Notes: a model not told the origin generated them from the sequence alone. A DNA stretch of 64,000 bases from Poriferisodalis sp965116715 (GCA_965116715.1 OZ220724.1:1364001-1428000), one strand, 5' to 3'; positions 57,231 through 64,000 are shown, counted from the first letter of the stretch. Translations and numbers: made by a program.

Positions 57231-57896
57231 CTAGGTGAAGTAAGGGTTCTCGCCCGAGGCGTGGTCGGTGAGGTCGACGACCCGCTCGACTTCGGGAATC
57301 AGCTCACGCAGCGTGCGCTCGATGCCGGCGGTGACCGTTGCGTTGGCCATGCCGCAGCCTTGGCAGCCGCCGCCCAGCTTGACGACGACGGTGTCGCCCT
57401 CCACCGATACCAGCTCCGCGAAGCCCCCGTGAGCGGCAATCGAGGGGTTGATGCGCTTGGTCAGCACCTCACGGACGTTGTCTTCCACGGAGCCGTCGAG
57501 GTCGAGCTGTGCATTGGGTCCGAGATCGGGACGGTTCGGGTTGCGCAGCACCAATCCCGGCTGGTTCGGATTGGACGGCAGGTCCAGCGAGGCGCCGTCG
57601 AGCTTGGCAACGTCGCGATCGGGGATCAGCACCGTCAGCCCGCCCCCGACTGCGAAGGGCACATCGGAAGCATCGGCCTCGGCCAGCAGCTCGAAGGCGA
57701 GGTCGTAGGTGTAGTCGACACCCTGAGCGCCGGTCACCTCGATGCGAAGCGCCAGCTGCTCGCCGTCGACTTCGCTGTTGCGCAGTTCGACCACCTTGTC
57801 GAGTGCAGCCTGCGTGACGTCGAAGGTCTCGCGCCGCGTCTCCATCATCGATTCGCGCACTTCGTCAGCGGGAGCCATCTGGTCACTCAGGGCCAT
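57231..57896 (-). CDS. nfuA: Fe-S biogenesis protein NfuA
   Basis: A 221-residue iron-sulfur carrier. The N-terminal half is a degenerate A-type (HesB-like) domain (residues about 22-125) that lacks the usual three Cys, as in E. coli NfuA. The C-terminal half is a Nfu domain with INPSIAAHGGFAELVSVE and the cluster-binding CQGC in GGGCQGCGMANATV near 183-196. It would hand 4Fe-4S clusters to apoproteins. The ATG at 57896 lies six bases after TAGGCT, supporting this start over a Met at residue 17. The acuI promoter diverges about 60 bases away. Confidence 0.93.
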   Translation of the reverse strand: MALSDQMAPADEVRESMMETRRETFDVTQAALDKVVELRNSEVDGEQLALRIEVTGAQGVDYTYDLAFELLAEADASDVPFAVGGGLTVLIPDRDVAKLDGASLDLPSNPNQPGLVLRNPNRPDLGPNAQLDLDGSVEDNVREVLTKRINPSIAAHGGFAELVSVEGDTVVVKLGGGCQGCGMANATVTAGIERTLRELIPEVERVVDLTDHASGENPYFT

Positions 57897-57902
57897 GCCG
57901 GC

Positions 57903-57908
57903 AGCCTA
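57903..57908 (-). promoter_or_regulatory. Leaderless -10 box of nfuA
   Basis: TAGGCT, six bases before the ATG at 57896. Confidence 0.45.
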
Positions 57909-57964
57909 CTGAGGGCATCGGACGTCGCCGTGGGCACTCTCAGCCGTCATTTCGCGAAGGGCGG

Positions 57965-58001
57965 TAGTGTCCCGCGGGTTCGGGCCCCGCCGGCGCGGGG
58001 C
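57965..58001 (+). promoter_or_regulatory. Promoter and leader hairpin of the acuI-like gene
   Basis: TAGTGT (57965-57970) is a -10-like hexamer about 52 bases before the ATG. In the leader GCCCCGC (57984-57990) pairs with GCGGGGC (57995-58001) around CGGC, a 7 bp hairpin. AAGGGG at 58012-58017 is the ribosome site. Confidence 0.4.
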
Positions 58002-58022
58002 AACACGCACCAAGGGGACCCC

Positions 58023-59006
58023 ATGTCATTCCGAGCGCTGATGCTGCATGAACAGGATCGAACCGTCTCAGCCGAACTGGCCGACGTCGACGACAGCGAG
58101 CTGCCCGACGGCAACGTCACGGTCGGCGTGGAGTACAGCACCCTGAACTACAAGGACGGCATGATCCTGGGCGGGATCGGCAGGCTGGTGCGCACGTATC
58201 CGCACGTGGGAGGCATCGACTTCGCCGGCGTCGTGGAGTCATCCGACGACAGTCGCTTCACCACGGGCGATCGCGTCGTGCTGACCGGCTGGCGAGTGGG
58301 CGAGACGCATTGGGGCGGGTACGCCGAACGAGCGCGTGTGAACGGCGACTGGCTGGTCCGGCTGCCCGATGGGCTGTCGACCTTCGACGCGATGACCATC
58401 GGCACCGCCGGATTCACCTCGATGCTGGCCGCCCAAGCGCTGGAGAGCCACGGCATCGGATCGGGCCCGGTGCTGGTCACCGGCGCTGCCGGCGGGGTCG
58501 GCAGCGTCGCGGTGCACCTGCTGTCGGCGGCCGGCCATGAAGTCGCCGCGAGCACCGGCAGGCCGCAGACCGCCGACTACCTGCGCAATCTCGGCGCCTC
58601 TGAGATCATCGACCGGGCGGAGCTGTCCGACCCGCCGCAGCGGCCGCTCGGCAGCGAGCGATTCGGCGGCTGCGTGGACGCCGTGGGCGGGACCACGCTG
58701 GCGAACGTGCTGACGCAGATGTCGTACGGGTCGAGCGTGGCTGCGTGCGGCCTCGCCGGGGGCAACGGGCTCGACACCACAGTGATCCCCTTCTTGCTGC
58801 GCAGAGTGAACCTGCTGGGCATCGACTCGGTGATGTGCCCGTATGAGCCGCGCGCAGCGGCATGGCAACGGTTGGACGAACTCGTTGATCGGGCCCTGCT
58901 GGCGTCGATGGCGACGACGGTGGGTCTCGGCGACCTGGCCGCTCTCGGGCCGAAGATCCTGGCCGGTGAGGTACAGGGGCGCACTGTTGTCGATGTGCGC
59001 GCCTGA
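58023..59006 (+). CDS. acuI: Zinc-independent quinone oxidoreductase/acrylyl-CoA reductase, YhdH/AcuI type
   Basis: A 327-residue MDR-superfamily reductase. It starts MSFRALMLHEQDRTVSAEL; VEYSTLNYKDGMILGGIG near residues 40-57, VGGIDFAGVVE and the NADPH loop VTGAAGGVGSVAVHLL near 152-167 are characteristic of the YhdH/AcuI group. RFGGCVDAVGGTTLANVL near 215 also fits. Members reduce acrylyl-CoA to propionyl-CoA, which would feed the methylmalonyl-CoA-type mutase in this window; substrate here is inferred. AAGGGG five bases before the ATG fixes the start. Its last codons and stop are duplicated just downstream. Confidence 0.92.
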   Translation: MSFRALMLHEQDRTVSAELADVDDSELPDGNVTVGVEYSTLNYKDGMILGGIGRLVRTYPHVGGIDFAGVVESSDDSRFTTGDRVVLTGWRVGETHWGGYAERARVNGDWLVRLPDGLSTFDAMTIGTAGFTSMLAAQALESHGIGSGPVLVTGAAGGVGSVAVHLLSAAGHEVAASTGRPQTADYLRNLGASEIIDRAELSDPPQRPLGSERFGGCVDAVGGTTLANVLTQMSYGSSVAACGLAGGNGLDTTVIPFLLRRVNLLGIDSVMCPYEPRAAAWQRLDELVDRALLASMATTVGLGDLAALGPKILAGEVQGRTVVDVRA

Positions 59007-59044
59007 CGCCGCGTCTGTCGATGTACGCGCCTGATGCCGCGTCG
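58989..59044 (+). repeat. Two-copy 28 bp duplication of the acuI 3' end
   Basis: Two adjacent 28 bp units, 58989-59016 and 59017-59044, with three mismatches. Each carries the last codons V-D-V-R-A and a TGA stop; the real stop is at 59004-59006. 28 is not a multiple of three, so the second copy is out of frame. Confidence 0.88.
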
Positions 59045-59046
59045 GG

Positions 59047-59184
59047 CTACAGCACCGACGTGATCGCCGCGAAACCGGTCAGCAGCATCGCGGCCACCAC
59101 GAGCACCGCGGTCCACCACAGTCCGGGGCTGCGCTGACGCAGCGGGCGCAGGTTTCCTGCTGCGTCGTACCGATGCTGCGCCAT
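59047..59184 (-). CDS. Small single-helix membrane protein
   Basis: A 45-residue ORF starting MAQHRYDAAGNLRPLRQR, followed by one membrane helix (about 23-44, LWWTAVLVVAAMLLTGFAA). GGCGGGA nine bases before the ATG is a fair ribosome site. A basic N-terminus suggests it faces the cytosol. No family is recognised. It lies between the duplicated acuI 3' end and the DUF4333 lipoprotein gene, on the same strand as the latter, 53 bases apart, so the two may be co-transcribed. Confidence 0.6.
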   Translation of the reverse strand: MAQHRYDAAGNLRPLRQRSPGLWWTAVLVVAAMLLTGFAAITSVL

Positions 59185-59237
59185 GTCGATTCCCGCCTGC
59201 TAGAGGTGGCCCATCAGTGCCTGCCGATGACTGGGGC

Positions 59238-59804
59238 TCAGCCCTTCAGCCTCCACTCGATGGCACCGATCTCGTTCTGGACCTCGACCTCGATGTCCTG
59301 TGTCGCTCCCGTGTCAGAGCGCTCGAGCGTGCACAAGAAGGTGTGTCCCACCGACACCACCAGATACTGGTCGTCGCCGCAGTCGGCTTGGACGCCGAAG
59401 CCCAACGCCGTCGCCGCTTCGGCGCCCAGCGCCGTCTCGGTGGCGTTGGTCTGCATCACTGCCTGCCGGGGCCGGATCTCTCGCCGGCCCTGCTCGTCGA
59501 TGATCGTCACTTGCGCCTCGTAGAACGCCCCCTCCACGAGGCCGTCGCACAGGAACGTTGAACCCGGCCTGATGGGCGCGTCCTCGGGACAGTCGATGTC
59601 GGTGATCTCGGCGGGTGCCACCACGCTCTGCAGGTAATCCTGCACCTCGCGCTCGACCTGCGTCTGATCATCACCGCCGCCGCAGGCCGCCAGCACGACC
59701 GCCGCAGACACCGCCAGCGCGGCCAGCACCAACCCGTTCCTGCAGCGATTCGACCTGAATGAACGCCCGCGCACGCAGGTCGGCTCCGACGCGGGCGGTC
59801 TCAT
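59238..59804 (-). CDS. Lipoprotein with two DUF4333-like repeats
   Basis: A 188-residue lipoprotein. The signal peptide RNGLVLAALAVSAAVVLAAC lipidates a Cys near residue 41. Two related halves follow, about 45-105 and 115-185: each has a short helix, a Cys (DIDCPED and QADCGDD), then a strand with FLC (STFLCDG and HTFLCTL) and a closing beta pair. Each pair of Cys could form a disulfide outside the cell. DUF4333 proteins are common, uncharacterised actinobacterial lipoproteins, usually with one repeat. The ATG at 59804 has GGAGGA upstream; a longer in-frame start at 59864 is less likely. Confidence 0.82.
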   Translation of the reverse strand: MRPPASEPTCVRGRSFRSNRCRNGLVLAALAVSAAVVLAACGGGDDQTQVEREVQDYLQSVVAPAEITDIDCPEDAPIRPGSTFLCDGLVEGAFYEAQVTIIDEQGRREIRPRQAVMQTNATETALGAEAATALGFGVQADCGDDQYLVVSVGHTFLCTLERSDTGATQDIEVEVQNEIGAIEWRLKG

Positions 59805-59876
59805 CAACGCAGTGTCCTCCAGGTGGGGCTGACGGGACATTAGCCCTTGTTCTGCCGAACCCATGCGAACCCTCGC

Positions 59877-61520
59877 TCAGATGAAGGGTCGCTCCTGGTA
59901 GCGGCCGAAAACGTCGGCCAAGGCATTGGTCACCTCGCCCACGGTCGCCCGGGTCCGGACGGTGTCGATGAGGTGCGGCATGAGGTTGGCGTCGGTCTCG
60001 GCCGCTCGGCGGAGCGAGAGCAGCGCCTCCTCAACAGCGTCCTGACTCCGATCGGCGCGGACTTGCTGCAGTCGCTTGATCTGGCGCTGCTCATCGTCGT
60101 TGGTGATCTTCAGCAGGTCGATGTCGTCGTCTTCACTGCCCTCGGTGAAGGCGCTGGCGCCCACCACCACCCGGCGGCCCGCATTCACCTTCTTCTCGAA
60201 CTCATACGCAGCGTCTGCGATGCCGGACTGGTACCAGCCTTCGTCGATCAGCCGGAAAGCACCCTCGAGCATCGAGCCATCACCGGCCGCGTCGATGTGG
60301 GCGAACATCTCGGTTGCCTCGGCTTCGAGCTTGTCGGTCAGCTCCTCGATGAACCAGCTGCCTCCGAGCGGATCGATGACGTTGGCGGCCCCGGTCTCGT
60401 GGGCGATGATCTGCTGGGTCCGCAGGGCGATGCGGGCTGCTTTGTCGGTCGGCAGCGCCAACGCCTCATCCATGGAGTTGGTGTGCAGGCTCTGGGTGCC
60501 CCCGAGCACCCCGGCGAGCGCTTCGATGGCGGTGCGGGCAATGTTGATCTCCGGCTGCTGCGCGGTGAGCGATACTCCGGCGGTCTGCGTATGGAAGCGC
60601 ATCATCATTGACCGCTCGTTCTGGGCCCCGTACCGATCGCGCATCCACCGCGCCCAGATGCGGCGGGCCGCCCGGTACTTGGCGATCTCTTCGAAGAAGT
60701 CGATGTGGGCATTGAAGAAGAAGCTCAGGCGCGGGGCGAATTCGTCGGTGGACAGGCCCCGCTGGGCCGCGGCCTCGACGTAGGCGAACCCGTTGGCCAG
60801 CGTGAAGGCCAGCTCCTGTGCGGCAGTCGAGCCAGCCTCGCGAATGTGGTAGCCGCTGATCGACACCGAGTTCCACCGGGGCATTTCCTGGGTGGCGAAC
60901 TCGATGGTGTCGGCGACCAAGCGCATGGACGGCCGCGGCGGGTACACCCATTCCTTCTGTGCTTGGTACTCCTTGAGAATGTCATTCTGCAGCGTGCCGC
61001 CGAGCTTGCTGCGATGCGCGCCGTGCTCTTCGGCGTTGGCGACGAACATGGCCCAGATGGTCGCCGCCGGCGCGTTGATGGTCATCGACGTGGTGGTCGC
61101 CTCAAGGTCGATGCCGTCGTACAGCGTCGCCATGTCCTCAATCGAGTCGACGGCGACGCCACAGCGGCCCACCTCGCCCAGCGACATGACGTCGTCGGAA
61201 TCGAGGCCCATGAGCGTGGGCATGTCGAATGCTGTCGACAATCCGCCGCCGCCTGCCTCGAGAATCTCGTGGAAGCGCTTGTTGGTGTCCTCCGGTGTTC
61301 CGAAGCCGGCGAACATCCGCATCGTCCACAGACGGCCGCGGTAGCCGCTGGCGTGCACGCCACGCGTGTAGGGGAACTGGCCTGGCCAACTGACATCGGG
61401 GCCGGGTTCTGCGTCGTCGGGCGCGTACAGCGGATCGAGCTTGAGGCCGCTCATCGTCTCGAAATCGGCGTCGCGCGCCGGGTTGGCGTCGAACTCCGCT
61501 TGCCAGCGCTCGCGTGTCAC
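59877..61520 (-). CDS. B12-dependent acyl-CoA mutase, large (substrate) subunit
   Basis: A 547-residue TIM-barrel subunit of the methylmalonyl-CoA mutase family, without the cobalamin-binding domain. TRGVHASGYRGRLWTMRMFAG near residues 52-72, LSTAFDMPTLMGLDSD near 93, NDILKEYQAQKEWVYPP near 182 and SISGYHIREAG near 223 are the substrate and barrel blocks. Gln in QAQKEW occupies the place where methylmalonyl-CoA mutases have Arg contacting the carboxylate, which suggests an isobutyryl-CoA- or hydroxyisobutyryl-CoA-type enzyme; this is inference from memory of the family. The small B12 subunit is not in the window. CAGGAGG before the GTG is a strong ribosome site. Confidence 0.92.
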   Translation of the reverse strand: MTRERWQAEFDANPARDADFETMSGLKLDPLYAPDDAEPGPDVSWPGQFPYTRGVHASGYRGRLWTMRMFAGFGTPEDTNKRFHEILEAGGGGLSTAFDMPTLMGLDSDDVMSLGEVGRCGVAVDSIEDMATLYDGIDLEATTTSMTINAPAATIWAMFVANAEEHGAHRSKLGGTLQNDILKEYQAQKEWVYPPRPSMRLVADTIEFATQEMPRWNSVSISGYHIREAGSTAAQELAFTLANGFAYVEAAAQRGLSTDEFAPRLSFFFNAHIDFFEEIAKYRAARRIWARWMRDRYGAQNERSMMMRFHTQTAGVSLTAQQPEINIARTAIEALAGVLGGTQSLHTNSMDEALALPTDKAARIALRTQQIIAHETGAANVIDPLGGSWFIEELTDKLEAEATEMFAHIDAAGDGSMLEGAFRLIDEGWYQSGIADAAYEFEKKVNAGRRVVVGASAFTEGSEDDDIDLLKITNDDEQRQIKRLQQVRADRSQDAVEEALLSLRRAAETDANLMPHLIDTVRTRATVGEVTNALADVFGRYQERPFI

Positions 61521-61618
61521 CCGTGGCCTCCTGAGATCCGCAGCTTCGTCACGCGTTCAGCGCGAACGTCACCTGTGACGCTTGAAGTGTATGCAGGAGC
61601 CTGCGAGCTGGCCCGATC

Positions 61619-62461
61619 TCAGGCGATGAGCGGGTCGACCGGCCCTCGGCCGCTGCCGAGTAGGCGATCTGCCCCTGCCGAAATGGCGCGCGTCGTCAAC
61701 TCGTGGGCACCGTCGATCGCAGCATCGAGGTCTGTGCCCTTTGCCAGCTCGGCGCAGATGGCTGCCGAGAAGATGTCGCCCGATCCCCGGACATTGCGGG
61801 TCTCGATGCGCGGCGCCGAGAGCAGCCGGACGCTGCCATGCCGCACCACGACGTCGGTGATCGTGGTGCCGACACGAAGCCGGCCGCCGGTGACGATCAC
61901 GGCCTCGGGACCCGTGGCTGCGAGCTCGTGGGCCGCTTCGACCCAGGCGTCGATCTCGTCGCCGAGGTCTCTGCCCACCAGTCGACCGGCCTCGAGGTGG
62001 TTGGGCGTCACGACTCGAGCGCTCGGCAACAAGCGCGTCGCGACCGAACGCTCGGCCTCGGAGCTGAGCATGGGCTCGCCGGCGCCGTCGACCAGCACTG
62101 GATCCACCACCAACTGGGGGAGGCGGCGGGCGGCTATCGATGCCACTGCTGCGACGGTCTGTGCCGTGAGCAGCAAGCCCGTCTTGGCGGCTGCAATGGG
62201 CATGTCGTCGAGCACTGCGTGAATCTGCGCTGTCACCAACTCGGCATCCACGGGCCGTGCGGCCCGGAACTCCGCCGTGTTCTGCGCCGACACCAGCGTG
62301 AGCGCGAATGCCCCGTGCACGCCGCATGCCGCGAATGCGCGCAGGTCCGCCGCGAGTCCGGCCCCGCCGCCCGAATCGGCCCCTGCAATGGTCAGCGCCG
62401 CCGGCGACCAGGCGTGCTGAGCGGGTGGATGGGGGTTCTCGCTCGCTCTCCCACCGGCCAT
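61619..62461 (-). CDS. thiD: Hydroxymethylpyrimidine (phosphate) kinase
   Basis: A 280-residue ribokinase-fold kinase of thiamine synthesis. ALTIAGADSGGGAGLAADLRAF near residues 22-43 is the HMP-binding N-terminus, AAKTGLL near 93, VVDPVLVDGAGEPML near 117 and TPNHLEAGRLVG near 150 follow. Near 223 the block reads NVRGSGDIFSAAI, with Asp where ThiD proteins usually have the Cys of GTGCTxS, so the active site resembles the PfkB pattern. No TPP riboswitch is visible upstream, and no other thiamine gene is nearby. Specificity for HMP is likely but not certain. Confidence 0.85.
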   Translation of the reverse strand: MAGGRASENPHPPAQHAWSPAALTIAGADSGGGAGLAADLRAFAACGVHGAFALTLVSAQNTAEFRAARPVDAELVTAQIHAVLDDMPIAAAKTGLLLTAQTVAAVASIAARRLPQLVVDPVLVDGAGEPMLSSEAERSVATRLLPSARVVTPNHLEAGRLVGRDLGDEIDAWVEAAHELAATGPEAVIVTGGRLRVGTTITDVVVRHGSVRLLSAPRIETRNVRGSGDIFSAAICAELAKGTDLDAAIDGAHELTTRAISAGADRLLGSGRGPVDPLIA

Positions 62462-62515
62462 GCCCCAAGTACAACAGTTGGGCGCGCCACGCGGCAGTCA
62501 CCCACCCGTGATGGT

Positions 62516-62521
62516 TAGCGT
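62516..62521 (+). promoter_or_regulatory. Leaderless -10 box of the AcoX-like gene
   Basis: TAGCGT, nine bases before the ATG at 62531; identical in sequence and spacing to that of the EamA gene. Confidence 0.45.
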
Positions 62522-62530
62522 CGGCGGGCG

Positions 62531-63589
62531 ATGGACGTACCTGCGTCGAGTCTGGGGCACTCGAAACGAGACGACGCCCGCGCTGGCCCCATCTCGGGCG
62601 ACGGCACCGTCGGCATCATCGCCAACCCCGTCTCGGGGCGCGACGTTCGGCGGGTCGCGGCGCGGGGCGCCGTGTCCACCACAGAGGACAAGCGCAACCG
62701 CATCGCCCGGGCAGTGATCGGCGCCGTGACGGCAGGTGCCACCCGGATCGTCGCCATGGCAGAGCCGTTCGGCATCGCCACGGGGGCCCTCACTGATCTG
62801 CGCATCGACGCCGAGGTCGAGATCATCGACGTGGGGGCAACTGTGTCGCCCTCTGACACCATCCGTGCGGTCGAAGCCATGCGGGCCCGCGAGATCAGCG
62901 TGCTGGTCACGCTGGGCGGCGACGGGACCAACCGCACGATCGCCGGGGTGTGGCCCGAAGCCACGCTGATACCGATGTCCACCGGCACGAACAACGTCTT
63001 CCCCAGCCTCACCGAGCCCACCGTCGCCGGCGCGGCGGCAGGGCTGGTCGCGAGCGGCGTCGTGGATCCCGATGAGTGCGCACCCCGGTCGAAGCTGATC
63101 ACCGTCGAATCGCGCGAGCGGGAGTTGTCGGGCGGCTGGACGGAGATCGCACTGGTCGATGCGGTCACGCTGGCAGACGACTTCGTCGGCAACCGCATGC
63201 CCGCCGACGGGGTGCAACTGCGCCAGGTCGTGGTGTCGCGGGCACAGCCCGCGAGCATCGGGCTCAGCTCCCTGGCGGGACTGCTGCGGCCATGTTCATT
63301 CGAGGACGACACGGGCGTGCTGGTGGAGTGCGGGCCGGGTGGCCAGCCGATGCGCGTCGCGCTGGCGCCCGGCTTGTATCGAACCGTGCCGGTGATCGAC
63401 TGTCGCAGCATCGAGCTGGGCCACGCCGTCGAGCTTCGGGGTCCCACAGTGCTGTCGCTCGACGGCGATCGGGAACGCACAATCGATGCGCACGACGTCG
63501 TAACGGCCGAGGTGCGGCGCTGCGGGCCCCGGGTGGTGAACGTGGAGCGAGCGCTGGAACTGGGCGCCGCCGCCGGGGTGTTCGGCTAA
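62531..63589 (+). CDS. AcoX/NAD-kinase-like diacylglycerol-kinase-fold protein
   Basis: A 352-residue protein of the ATP-NAD kinase-like superfamily. VGIIANPVSGRDVRR near residue 27 and the nucleotide motif TLGGDGTNRTIAG near 128 (GGDGT) are diagnostic, followed by PMSTGTNNVFP near 150. The layout matches AcoX-type proteins, which lie beside acetoin dehydrogenase genes in some bacteria and have no firmly known reaction. No acetoin genes are present here. The ATG at 62531 comes nine bases after TAGCGT, a leaderless start, and lies divergent from thiD. Confidence 0.85.
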   Translation: MDVPASSLGHSKRDDARAGPISGDGTVGIIANPVSGRDVRRVAARGAVSTTEDKRNRIARAVIGAVTAGATRIVAMAEPFGIATGALTDLRIDAEVEIIDVGATVSPSDTIRAVEAMRAREISVLVTLGGDGTNRTIAGVWPEATLIPMSTGTNNVFPSLTEPTVAGAAAGLVASGVVDPDECAPRSKLITVESRERELSGGWTEIALVDAVTLADDFVGNRMPADGVQLRQVVVSRAQPASIGLSSLAGLLRPCSFEDDTGVLVECGPGGQPMRVALAPGLYRTVPVIDCRSIELGHAVELRGPTVLSLDGDRERTIDAHDVVTAEVRRCGPRVVNVERALELGAAAGVFG

Positions 63590-63593
63590 TTCC

Positions 63594-63634
63594 TGACTAA
63601 TCCGGTCGGATTTATCACCAAAGAACGCTAAGCT
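63594..63634 (+). promoter_or_regulatory. Promoter with a 24 bp palindrome upstream of the peroxiredoxin gene
   Basis: AATCCG and CGGATT flank GT, and outside them TGA and TCA add symmetry (63594-63617). CGGATT (63607-63612) lies 16 bases before the -10-like TAAGCT (63629-63634), so a protein bound here would cover the -35 region. A redox- or iron-sensing repressor of the Rrf2 or Fur type is plausible; the regulator is unknown. Confidence 0.55.
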
Positions 63635-63685
63635 CGCTCCGACAGTCCGTGCCAGCGCTGGCACAGCTTCCCCCGGAGGACACAC

Positions 63686-64000
63686 ATGGCTCTTCGCCTC
63701 AACGACACCGCCCCCGATTTCACCGCCAACACCACCGAAGGCGAGATCAGCTTTCACGACTGGATCGGCGACGGCTGGGCGCTGCTCTTCTCCCATCCGA
63801 AGGACTTCACACCGGTCTGCACCACCGAGCTGGGTGCCGTTGCCGCGTTGGCAGATGACTTCGCCGCTCGCAACTGCAAGATCATCGGCATCAGCGTGGA
63901 CGGCGTGAGCGACCACGTGGCCTGGAAGGCCGACATCGCCTCTGCCACGGGTCACGAGGCCAACTACCCGCTCATCGGCGATCCAGAGCTGAACGTGGTG
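63686..64000 (+). CDS. 1-Cys peroxiredoxin (Prx6/AhpC-TSA), cut off by the window edge
   Basis: The first 105 residues of a thiol peroxidase that reduces peroxides in the cytosol; the gene runs off the window. The peroxidatic Cys is Cys45 in FSHPKDFTPVCTTELG, where the SHPKDFTPVC form is typical of the Prx6 group, and the N-terminus MALRLNDTAPDFTANTTEGE is standard. The helix after the Cys (LGAVAALADDFAARNCKIIG) and SVDGVSDHVAWKADI fit the same group. GGAGGA five bases before the ATG is a strong ribosome site. A palindromic operator lies at the promoter. Confidence 0.95.
   Translation, partial: MALRLNDTAPDFTANTTEGEISFHDWIGDGWALLFSHPKDFTPVCTTELGAVAALADDFAARNCKIIGISVDGVSDHVAWKADIASATGHEANYPLIGDPELNVV

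Noticed and set aside
62462..62530. TPP riboswitch upstream of thiD
   Set aside because: The 69-base gap is too short and lacks the CUGAGA and GCGG-type core of the thi box.

Overview
The window is about 64 kb of GC-rich, densely coded bacterial DNA that looks like an uncultured high-GC actinobacterium, most likely from the Acidimicrobiia. The evidence is as follows. Two tiny ribosomal proteins typical of Actinobacteria are present: a bS22 homologue at 18600 and a bL37 homologue at 26533. GTG and TTG starts are common. At least 16 genes appear to be leaderless, with a TANNNT -10 box 6-10 bases before the start codon. Fatty-acid and CoA enzymes typical of that class are also present. The class assignment is inference; nothing here is a 16S gene. 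No phage, transposon or CRISPR array is present.

Layout. 1-4.2 kb: a truncated TPR protein, an EamA transporter, an aldo/keto reductase and a fatty acid desaturase. 4.2-7.9 kb, the most accessory-looking part: a HigB/HigA-like toxin-antitoxin pair with its operator, an SDR enzyme lacking the usual catalytic pair, the FAD and 2Fe-2S subunits of a molybdenum hydroxylase without its large subunit, and a divergent TetR regulator. 7.9-25.3 kb, a housekeeping block almost entirely on the minus strand: ftsB-like, eno, mazG, a PpiC-type lipoprotein, mfd, pth, rplY, prs, a one-domain glmU, tRNA-Gln, bS22, ispE, rsmA, tatD, metG, rsmI, DUF192 and ychF. 25.3-36.8 kb: a CoA transferase, bL37, a secreted polysaccharide deacetylase, an MBOAT/SGNH acylation pair, a phosphohexomutase, a PfkB kinase and aminopeptidase N with a coupled small membrane protein.

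36.8-53.4 kb: a CtaG/SCO pair for cytochrome oxidase copper, an orphan amino-acid binding lipoprotein, tRNA-Ala, the molybdenum cofactor genes moeA-moaA-moaC, a UDP-sugar pyrophosphorylase, FmdB and SAF proteins, an apparent tldD-tldE-PHP-uppP operon, a flippase-like membrane protein and dxs. 53.4-64 kb: a thiolase with a fused HMG-CoA-synthase-like/OB-fold partner, a PIG-L deacetylase, nfuA, an AcuI-type reductase, a two-repeat DUF4333 lipoprotein, a B12-dependent acyl-CoA mutase large subunit, thiD, an AcoX-like kinase and the start of a 1-Cys peroxiredoxin.

Pathway links: dxs and ispE both serve the non-mevalonate isoprenoid route, and uppP recycles the resulting undecaprenyl carrier. The moa/moe genes make the cofactor that a complete Cox-type hydroxylase would need. 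The mutase, CoA transferase, thiolase and AcuI enzymes suggest catabolism of branched or short acyl-CoAs. The most unusual feature is structural: at four loci the last codons of a gene, including its stop codon, are tandemly duplicated in 24-28 bp units, and at two loci the start codon is repeated in the same way.
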